A stretch of 64,000 bases of DNA, taken from contig NZ_LMHV01000023.1 of assembly GCF_001429725.1 (NCBI RefSeq), positions 186,767 through 250,766 on the forward strand, given 5' to 3'. Below, one piece after another: positions 37,014 to 43,635 of this stretch. The DNA is from Rhizobium sp. Root708. Its GTDB lineage: Bacteria; Pseudomonadota; Alphaproteobacteria; Rhizobiales; Rhizobiaceae. The translations under genes were made by a program, and so were the position numbers. The notes beneath the pieces are model-generated. The model was not told the DNA's origin and did not search any database. It saw only the letters and a program-made list of their open reading frames with translations. How positions within the stretch are numbered: the first letter of the stretch is position 1; each line of letters begins with the position of its first letter.

Positions 37014-38672
37014 ATGAAGCAAGCTTTCTGGAAATCCCGCCCGAGCGTCGGCAGCTTTACGATATGTGCGATTACAACGGCGTATCTTCTGCTGATCGCG
37101 AACCAAACATTCTGGACGCGCGCAGCGGACTACTTTCGGAACGACCGCCTCGCCCTCATCCTCTTCATAACGGGCATATCCGCAGGTGCGCTTGCAATCC
37201 TGACGATGGTCTCCGCAAAGTATGTGACGAAGGCGTTCCTGATCGTCTTCGTGCTGACAGCCTCTGCGGCATCATGGTTCACCGATCAGTTCGGCGTGAT
37301 CGTCGATCGTGAGATGATCCGGAACATGATGGATTCCAATGCCGCGGAAACCGGCCATCTCATTACGCTTCGGTTCGTGATTCATCTGCTTCTGACGGGT
37401 GTTCTTCCGGTCGCCCTGATCCTGTGGGTGCGCATCGTTCACCGCCCGGTCCTGTCGAAGCTTCTCCACAACACCGCGATCATCGTGGCGTGCCTGCTCG
37501 TTCTGGCGGGCTCCGCGATTGGCGACTACAAGACCATCGCTGGCGTCGGACGCGCGCACCCCGATATCATGGAGCCGTTAACACCGTTCTTTCCGATGAC
37601 GAGCGCGGTTCGCTATGGTCTTGCCGTTATGAAGGGACCGCGTGGCGCGCCGGAGCCTCTTGGCACGGATGCCCGCAGAGTTGCCGGCGCCAAGCCACGC
37701 GTTACCGTCATCGTCGCGGGCGAGACCGCTCGCGCGGAAGACTTCTCGCTCGGCGGGTATAAGCTCGACACCAATCCCGAACTGAAAAAGCGGGACGTCG
37801 TCTATTACCCGAACACGACGAGTTGCGGAACGTCGACTGCGGTGTCGCTCCCGTGCATGTTCTCCATCTACACGAGGCAGAGCTATTCACACGACAAGGC
37901 GCTTTCCACGGAAAACCTGCTCGATGTCCTGAAGCACGCCAACGTGTCGGTATCCTGGCTGGACAACGACACCGGCAGCTACAACGTGACAGACAGGGTC
38001 GCGTATGATTTTCTGCCGCCGTCGGCCGATCCGCGCTTCTGCAGCGGAGGCGAATGCCATGATGAAATCCTGCTCGACAGGATGGACCAGTGGCTGAACA
38101 ATATCCACGGCGACAGCGTGCTGGTACTTCATCAGCTCGGCAGCCATGGACCGGCATACTTCGCCCGTTATCCGGACGCATTCCGCCGCTTCGTCCCGGA
38201 CTGCCGCGCCGACGACTTCGGCAAGTGCTCGGAGGAAGAGATCCGAAACGCCTACGACAACACTGTCCTCTACACGGATTTCGTGGTTTCGCAGGTTATC
38301 GACAAGCTGAAAGCGCGGGAAACGTCGATCGCGGCATCCGTCATCTACGTCTCAGACCACGGCGAATCTCTTGGTGAAAATGGCCTTTACCTGCACGGTG
38401 CGCCCTATCTTGTCGCACCGTCCCAGCAGACGCACGTTCCGTTCCTTGCCTGGATTGCCCCCGACGTTCAGAAGTCAAACGGCTTCGACGTAAGCTGCAT
38501 GAGCAAGAACGCGTCCGCACCGGTCTCCCACGACAACCTCTTTCACAGCGTGCTGGGATTGATGGACGTTTCCACCACAGCATATGACCGATCGCTCGAC
38601 GTATTCGCTGCCTGCCGGACTCCCGGCGTCGTTGCTGAAAATTCCACGACAAGAACTGCAGCGATTAAATGA
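37014..38672 (+). CDS. Phosphoethanolamine transferase, EptA/sulfatase family
   Basis: A 552-residue inner-membrane enzyme: five N-terminal membrane segments, then a periplasmic sulfatase fold with metal ligand Glu in VAGETARAEDF, nucleophile Thr in TSCGTSTAVSLPCMF and YVSDHGESLGENGLYLHG. It would transfer phosphoethanolamine to lipid A or another envelope glycan, altering charge and cationic peptide resistance. Cys pairs (FCSGGEC, DCRADDFGKC) fit periplasmic disulfides. Start at 37014 is the first ATG giving a normal N-terminus. Confidence 0.92.
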   Translation: MKQAFWKSRPSVGSFTICAITTAYLLLIANQTFWTRAADYFRNDRLALILFITGISAGALAILTMVSAKYVTKAFLIVFVLTASAASWFTDQFGVIVDREMIRNMMDSNAAETGHLITLRFVIHLLLTGVLPVALILWVRIVHRPVLSKLLHNTAIIVACLLVLAGSAIGDYKTIAGVGRAHPDIMEPLTPFFPMTSAVRYGLAVMKGPRGAPEPLGTDARRVAGAKPRVTVIVAGETARAEDFSLGGYKLDTNPELKKRDVVYYPNTTSCGTSTAVSLPCMFSIYTRQSYSHDKALSTENLLDVLKHANVSVSWLDNDTGSYNVTDRVAYDFLPPSADPRFCSGGECHDEILLDRMDQWLNNIHGDSVLVLHQLGSHGPAYFARYPDAFRRFVPDCRADDFGKCSEEEIRNAYDNTVLYTDFVVSQVIDKLKARETSIAASVIYVSDHGESLGENGLYLHGAPYLVAPSQQTHVPFLAWIAPDVQKSNGFDVSCMSKNASAPVSHDNLFHSVLGLMDVSTTAYDRSLDVFAACRTPGVVAENSTTRTAAIK

Positions 38673-38676
38673 CGTC

Positions 38677-38698
38677 GCTCCGCCGTTGTCGGCGGAGC
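38677..38698. terminator. Hairpin between EptA-type and TPR genes
   Basis: Perfect 8-base stem GCTCCGCC / GGCGGAGC with a 6-base loop, 4 bases past the transferase stop. No U-tract follows. Convergent placement supports a terminator role. Confidence 0.5.
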
Positions 38699-38841
38699 CG
38701 CCCTGTGTTCACCAGAGGATGGGACGTAAGCCAGACGGGCCGGATGGATAGCCTCGAAGCGTGGCGTCGGCTGACTGACGCTGCGCTCCGAAGTTGACGC
38801 TCTCATTCGGCACGGCAAGGTCGCTCCTGCCGCACCGTTAC

Positions 38842-39327
38842 TCAATTGCCACCATGCGCGGCGATCGCCTCCTCAAGGTCTTTCAGCTCTTCGCAACCGG
38901 CCGGGCAAAGCTGCTCGAGCGAGGCAAGCTGCAACTTCGCCTTCGCCGTATCGCCGGTCTGCAGATAGAGTTCGCCGAGGTACTCGTGAGCCGCCTTGTG
39001 ATCCGGCTGCAACTGGAGAGCCTTGTTGTAGTAGGCGAGCGATGTGTCGTATTGGCCCGTCATGCGCAACGTGTAACCCAGCAGATTGTAGACATCCGCC
39101 TGCTGATTATCCTCGGCAAGGCCGCGCAGCTCGTCGAGCGCAGCCGCGTAGTCCTTTGCAGCGATCTTGGCACGCACCGACGTGAGATCCGGCCCGTTGC
39201 CGGTTTCCATATCGTCGATGGCAAACGCTGGAATGGCTGCCAGCGTCGAGATCGCGGACGCCGCCGCAGATACCGAGCAGAAGCCGATCGCAGCAAGAAC
39301 GACGTAGTTTGTGAATGATCTTTTCAT
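38842..39327 (-). CDS. Exported tetratricopeptide repeat protein
   Basis: A 161-residue protein with a signal peptide (MKRSFTNYVVLAAIGF onward, cleavage near AFA) and about three TPRs in residues 50-130: YAAALDELRGLAED, DVYNLLGYTLRMTGQYDTSL, AAHEYLGELYLQTGDTAKA. CPAGCEEL near the C-terminus may form a disulfide. It follows the Tat-MBL gene by 12 bases, so they form one operon. Confidence 0.85.
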   Translation of the reverse strand: MKRSFTNYVVLAAIGFCSVSAAASAISTLAAIPAFAIDDMETGNGPDLTSVRAKIAAKDYAAALDELRGLAEDNQQADVYNLLGYTLRMTGQYDTSLAYYNKALQLQPDHKAAHEYLGELYLQTGDTAKAKLQLASLEQLCPAGCEELKDLEEAIAAHGGN

Positions 39328-39339
39328 TGCGATATCTCC

Positions 39340-40314
39340 TCAGGCATGGATGGTTGGCGTAAACGCGTAGGCATTTCCGTCCTTGACGAAGCTGCCTGAT
39401 CCGGGGAACGGAAAATGCGAACCGCAGATGGCGATCTTGTCGGCTATGACGCGATCGATCAGCTTGCGTCGGCTGGTTATCGCAAGCGGCCCATCCTGAT
39501 CGTAGCTGCCCTGCCATTCCGGGTGCGGGGCAAGCAGCGCCGGGACGTACATGATGTCAGCCGAAACCAGCAGTTGGCTGTTTCCGGAGCTGACGAGGTA
39601 GGCGGCATGACCGGGCGTATGACCGGGCGCCGAAATTAGCTGGATCCCGGGCGCCACCTCCGCGCCGTCCTCGACGAGCTTCCAGTTCTTCCAGGTCGGG
39701 AAAACCGCCGCTATTCGCTTGCCGGCGGGTTTGCGCCCTTCAGGAAGCGTCTCGATGCGCGACGGATCGGTCCACCAGTTATATTCGGTGGAATGCACGA
39801 TAAGCTCGGCATTGTCGAAAACCGGCGCATTCGAACCCTTCTCCATCAGCCCCCAGACATGATCCGGGTGGAAATGCGAGATCATCACCGTATCGATCTT
39901 CTTGTAGTCGATACCCGCAGCGGCCATGTTGGCAGGAAGATGGGTTGCGTTGGTCTGCCATTGGCCGACGCCGGAGCCGGCATCCATCATGATCAGCCTG
40001 CCTCCCACCTTGAGCACGACGACCGTTAGCGGAATCGGCATGAAGTCGGTCGGGAGATCGGCGTTTGCGAGCGCTCTCTTGGTCTCTTCGATCGAGGCGT
40101 TCTTGATGAATGCCGGGTCGTGCGGCTTGCGCCAGATGCCGTCATAAATGGCGGTGACTTCGATATCGCCGACCTTGTAGCGATAGAAGCCGGTCACTGG
40201 CTCATCGGGAGATGCGGCAAAGGCCGGCGCCAGCATTTCCAGTTTGGACGCCAGGCCGAATGCGACTGCAGCGGCAGCCGATCCGAGCACGGCGCGGCGT
40301 GACATATCAAGCAT
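39340..40314 (-). CDS. Tat-exported MBL-fold metallo-hydrolase
   Basis: A 324-residue protein with a twin-arginine signal (MSRRAVLGSAAAAVAFG) and MBL motifs ISHFHPDHVWGL, GHTPGHAAY and GSHFPFPGSG. It is a paralogue of the Sec-exported protein at 20434, sharing HFPFPG near the C-terminus. Substrate unknown. First gene of a two-gene operon with the TPR protein, diverging from an ECF sigma gene, with which it shares a promoter-like motif. Confidence 0.88.
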   Translation of the reverse strand: MLDMSRRAVLGSAAAAVAFGLASKLEMLAPAFAASPDEPVTGFYRYKVGDIEVTAIYDGIWRKPHDPAFIKNASIEETKRALANADLPTDFMPIPLTVVVLKVGGRLIMMDAGSGVGQWQTNATHLPANMAAAGIDYKKIDTVMISHFHPDHVWGLMEKGSNAPVFDNAELIVHSTEYNWWTDPSRIETLPEGRKPAGKRIAAVFPTWKNWKLVEDGAEVAPGIQLISAPGHTPGHAAYLVSSGNSQLLVSADIMYVPALLAPHPEWQGSYDQDGPLAITSRRKLIDRVIADKIAICGSHFPFPGSGSFVKDGNAYAFTPTIHA

Positions 40315-40386
40315 GGTAGTGCCTCCTCAAGGCGTTGCGGGTCGATCTGACGAGGTGCAGCAGCATGCCGTGCCTCGCTGAAAAAC

Positions 40387-40414
40387 TAGACCGCATCAGC
40401 TTGGAGGTTATTCC
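40387..40414 (-). promoter_or_regulatory. Candidate ECF-type promoter of the MBL-TPR operon
   Basis: On the minus strand GGAATAA, 15 bases, then GGTCTA. The -10-like box lies 73 bases before the MBL start. The same spacing and boxes recur on the other strand before the sigma gene, which suggests that the adjacent ECF sigma factor drives both. Confidence 0.5.
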
Positions 40415-40501
40415 GCCTCTCAGCGAAATTTCACGCAATACATTGAAAATAAAAGAACATTTGAAAACGCCGCGTTGCCGCGGAAAAATCTGCTGTCTCC
40501 G

Positions 40502-40529
40502 GGAATAAAACCGGCCCGTCGATGATCTT
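40502..40529 (+). promoter_or_regulatory. Candidate autoregulated ECF promoter of the sigma gene
   Basis: GGAATAA (40502-40508), 15 bases, GATCTT (40524-40529), 78 bases before the sigma start. It matches the box pair on the opposite strand (GGAATAA-N15-GRTCTW). Confidence 0.5.
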
Positions 40530-40606
40530 CATAGGGATAGGCCGTGTTGCGCACGCACGGGCCTGAGGATTAAAATCGCCTGGGCCTGGCGGCCGTTGAG
40601 GATGTG

Positions 40607-41356
40607 ATGACCGACGTCAGTATCGCCTACCCCATACTGCCCGACGATTATCGGCTGGTCACGGCCGCACGGCACTGGCGTCGCCGCTCCTCGACATTCG
40701 CGACGATCCTTGCCCGGGCGGTGAGCTTGATCGTCGGCCTCATGGAAGAAACAAGAGGCCAGGCCCGACCCGACGTGCTCGCGACTCCCGCACAGCGGCT
40801 TTCGGCTGATCTCGCACTGCGGTTTCAACAGACGATCCTGCCTCACATGGATGCGTGCTACAATTTCGCACGGTTCCTCAGCCGCGATGCCGATGCGGCG
40901 CAGGACATTTTGCAGGACGCGTTTCTGCGGGCCTATCGCAGCTTCGCGACCTATCGCGGCGGCGACTCTCGCGCCTGGATTTTTGCGATCGTGAGAAACT
41001 GTTACCTTGCATGGCAGCAGAAAGGGCGCCGCCGTGCCCGTTTCGAAACGCCGTTGGACGAAAGCGGCGCGGACTCCGAAGAGACCCTGCCACATGAAAT
41101 CGCCTCGCAGGAGGACACGGCGGAAACGGCGATGATCCGAGAGAGCGAGTCCGACAGAGTTCGTCGCGTCATCAGCATGCTGCCGGATGCCATGCGCGAG
41201 GTATTGGTTCTGCGCGAGATGGAGGAACTATCTTATCGGCAGATCGCCGAGGTCATCGATAGTCCGATCGGCACCGTAATGTCACGCATAGCCCGCGCGC
41301 GCCGCGAATTTGCCGAGGCGTGGGCCGCTCTCGGGGATGGAGAGGTGCCAGCGTGA
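40607..41356 (+). CDS. ECF RNA polymerase sigma factor with N-terminal extension
   Basis: A 249-residue sigma-70 factor. Region 2 spans DACYNFARFLSRDADAAQDILQDAFLRAYRSF and the WIFAIVRN motif; region 4 is LPDAMREVLVLREMEELSYRQIAEV. About 45 extra residues (with RHWRRRSSTFATILARA) precede region 2; a shorter start at 40742 is possible but has no ribosome site, while GAGG lies 5 bases before 40607. Stop overlaps the anti-sigma GTG. It resembles ECF groups encoded next to zinc-finger anti-sigma factors. Confidence 0.9.
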   Translation: MTDVSIAYPILPDDYRLVTAARHWRRRSSTFATILARAVSLIVGLMEETRGQARPDVLATPAQRLSADLALRFQQTILPHMDACYNFARFLSRDADAAQDILQDAFLRAYRSFATYRGGDSRAWIFAIVRNCYLAWQQKGRRRARFETPLDESGADSEETLPHEIASQEDTAETAMIRESESDRVRRVISMLPDAMREVLVLREMEELSYRQIAEVIDSPIGTVMSRIARARREFAEAWAALGDGEVPA

Positions 41357-42150
41357 CCGACGACCGGAATCCTGGTTGCGGCGAATGGGGGCCGGTGTTG
41401 CATGCGTTCATCGATGGTGAACTTGATCTTATGCAGGCCGCCAAACTTGATACACATCTGGCGGGGTGTCCGGAGTGCCGGGAGGAGATCGAAAGGGTGC
41501 GTGTGGTGCGACAACTGACAAGCCGAGATGGAGTGCGGTTTCCACTTCCGGATGAGGTGCGCTCTCAGGTCCTGTCTGCTCTGTCGCGAGACATGCAGAT
41601 ACCGTCTTCGACACCTCGTGCAGAAACTCAGCCCCTGTGGGGACGCTTCCTCCGCTTCATACGGGACTGGAGCCTCGTCCCCTCGCTAGCCGCACTGGCC
41701 GCAAGCGCCGTGCTCTTCTTGAACACGCCGGCGCCCGATCTTGGAATCGAGGACCAATTGCTGGCGAGCCACGTGCATTCGATGCTGGCCGACCATCTGA
41801 CCGACGTGCAGACCTCCAATCAGCATACGGTGAAGCCCTGGTTCAACGGCCGCATCGATTTCTCTCCGCCAGTCAACGACCTTTCCAAGGATGGATTCCC
41901 GCTGGTCGGCGGCCGCGCGGACTATATTGGCGGCAGGGTCGTCGCGGCGCTGATCTACCGGCACAACGGACACGTCATCAACCTGTTCATCTGGCCTCAG
42001 GCGGCCGTTGGCCAAACCGACAGCGAACATGACGGCTACAATATGGCAAAATGGTCGGCCGATGGGCTTGTGTTCTGGGCAGTATCGGACGTCAGTGCCG
42101 CCGATCTCGCGAGATTTCGGACAAGCTTCATGCGGCCGCCCGCGAATTAG
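41353..42150 (+). CDS. Zinc-finger transmembrane anti-sigma factor
   Basis: A 265-residue membrane protein starting with GTG in a GTGA overlap with the sigma stop. The anti-sigma domain has HAFIDGELD and the zinc motif LDTHLAGCPECREEI (HxxxCxxC). One membrane segment at about residues 110-125 (LAALAASAVLFL) separates it from a periplasmic domain of about 140 residues, a possible stress sensor. It should hold the sigma factor at the membrane until a periplasmic signal. Confidence 0.92.
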   Translation: MTDDRNPGCGEWGPVLHAFIDGELDLMQAAKLDTHLAGCPECREEIERVRVVRQLTSRDGVRFPLPDEVRSQVLSALSRDMQIPSSTPRAETQPLWGRFLRFIRDWSLVPSLAALAASAVLFLNTPAPDLGIEDQLLASHVHSMLADHLTDVQTSNQHTVKPWFNGRIDFSPPVNDLSKDGFPLVGGRADYIGGRVVAALIYRHNGHVINLFIWPQAAVGQTDSEHDGYNMAKWSADGLVFWAVSDVSAADLARFRTSFMRPPAN

Positions 42151-42206
42151 AGCTATCCCCGGAATATGGGCCAGACCGCGCGCAGAGGTGACGTAGCAGG
42201 ATTATC

Positions 42207-42252
42207 GAGGAGGCTACGGCCAGGATGTTGGGCACAAGACCGTAGCCTCCTC
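42207..42252. repeat. Long inverted repeat after the anti-sigma gene
   Basis: Thirteen-base perfect arms GAGGAGGCTACGG (42207-42219) and CCGTAGCCTCCTC (42240-42252) with a 20-base loop, about 57 bases past the anti-sigma stop. It could end the sigma operon or belong to a dispersed intergenic palindrome family; no U-tract. Confidence 0.6.
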
Positions 42253-42409
42253 TGCTCCCTTGCGAAGGAGATAGGAAAGCGCGAGGCATCATCACTACAT
42301 CGAACGCTTCCCATGTTGACAGTTAGGTCGCGGAGAGCCGGCGGGTAGTCGGACTGAAGTCTGATCCCGCCGTTTCACTGCAAGCGGCAGCAGCTCGGCC
42401 GCAAGTGCT

Positions 42410-42676
42410 CTACGCGAACCGTGCCGCGCTTCTTGCACGTGCTTTTGCCGCGACTTCCTCGCGATCACGTGGCGGCTGCGATGTTTCCATCGAGCTGAGC
42501 AAATCGCGTGCGCACGCCGCGATCGAACTCACCGCGTGCTCGAACGCAATCTCGTTGCGCTTCGAAGGTTTAGTCGTTCCGCTCAGCTTGCGCACGAACT
42601 GCAGCGCCGCGTCATGGATTTCATCATCCGTCGCCGGTGGATCGAAATTGAACAAGGGCTTTATGTTTCGACACAT
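42410..42676 (-). CDS. DUF2277 protein
   Basis: An 88-residue protein whose MCRNIKPLFNFDPPATDDEI opening and KLSGTTKPSKRNEIAFEHAV segment are diagnostic of DUF2277, a short alphaproteobacterial and actinobacterial family of unknown role. Ends in a basic Ala/Arg-rich helix (AAKARARSAARFA). Intact length for the family. Confidence 0.9.
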   Translation of the reverse strand: MCRNIKPLFNFDPPATDDEIHDAALQFVRKLSGTTKPSKRNEIAFEHAVSSIAACARDLLSSMETSQPPRDREEVAAKARARSAARFA

Positions 42677-42753
42677 GGCTTTGCTCCCATTGGGCAGAGT
42701 GCTCAGAATAGAAAACTAGCCGCGCGACAGCAGATGGCAACCGGGAAGTAAGG

Positions 42754-43365
42754 CTACCGCCGGACGATGACCCTGGTTCCCGGCTTAACCAGCTCGTAGA
42801 GCTCCTCGACATCCTGCCGATACATGCGAAAGCACCCGCTCGACGCATTGGTGCCGATTGAGGAAGGATCGTTCGTCCCGTGTATGCGCAGCAGCCCGTC
42901 GGCGAGATAGATCGCCCGGGTTCCAAGCGGATTCGACGGCCCCGGCCCAACGACCGCTGGAAGTCTCGGATTTTTCTGGCGCATGCTGGCAGTCGGCCGC
43001 CATTCCGGATGCTGGCGCTTCGACACTACCCGCGTCGATCCGTACCACTGCTTGCCTGCCCGACCGACGGCGATCGGGTAGACATACTGTTCGCCCCTCG
43101 ATGTCGTGTAGACAAGCGTATGTTCGCGCGTGGCAATGACGATAGTGCCTGCAGTACCGCGTATCGATGGCGCCCGTCGCTCCCTGTAAGGCTCGCGGTA
43201 ACGTGGCGGGGGCTCATATTCGGGCGGTGGAGGATAGGCGCCGTAGGGGTCGTCATAACCGTAGCCACCATACTCGTCATATCCGTCGTATGGCCCATAG
43301 ATCTGGGCTTGGGCCTGAAATACCGTCAGCAAAAGCGCCGCGGCAAGGAGAACCAGCAATCTCAT
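42754..43365 (-). CDS. L,D-transpeptidase (YkuD/ErfK family)
   Basis: A 203-residue exported enzyme that cross-links peptidoglycan or attaches proteins to it. Signal peptide ending at AQA, a Tyr/Pro/Gly-rich linker (about residues 22-65), then the catalytic domain with IHGTNDPSSIGTNASSGCFRM, the HxxN...SxGCxR motif with the nucleophile Cys. NPLGTRAIYLADG is usual in the family. Divergent from the large SH3-domain protein. Confidence 0.92.
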   Translation of the reverse strand: MRLLVLLAAALLLTVFQAQAQIYGPYDGYDEYGGYGYDDPYGAYPPPPEYEPPPRYREPYRERRAPSIRGTAGTIVIATREHTLVYTTSRGEQYVYPIAVGRAGKQWYGSTRVVSKRQHPEWRPTASMRQKNPRLPAVVGPGPSNPLGTRAIYLADGLLRIHGTNDPSSIGTNASSGCFRMYRQDVEELYELVKPGTRVIVRR

Positions 43366-43635
43366 CTTTCGCCATCCGCTTGTTATACAAGCTTGATTGG
43401 GCCGAACTCTGTGGCGGCACTATGACCGTAAACCTGGCTTCCTCGATTCCCCTGCTCCGCACCCCGTGACGCGCCGCCTTGCGCTTCTGTAGAAATACGT
43501 AAGTGGAATTCCCAATGTGCGCGCTTGCTTCAAGCCCCTATCCTGCATTCGGCTAGGAGACTGCTCGCGTGAACCGCGCCGGCCTTGCGAGGCAAGCAGG
43601 CCGCTGACCGGGAGAAATCAGCAGGGAGTAGGTTC

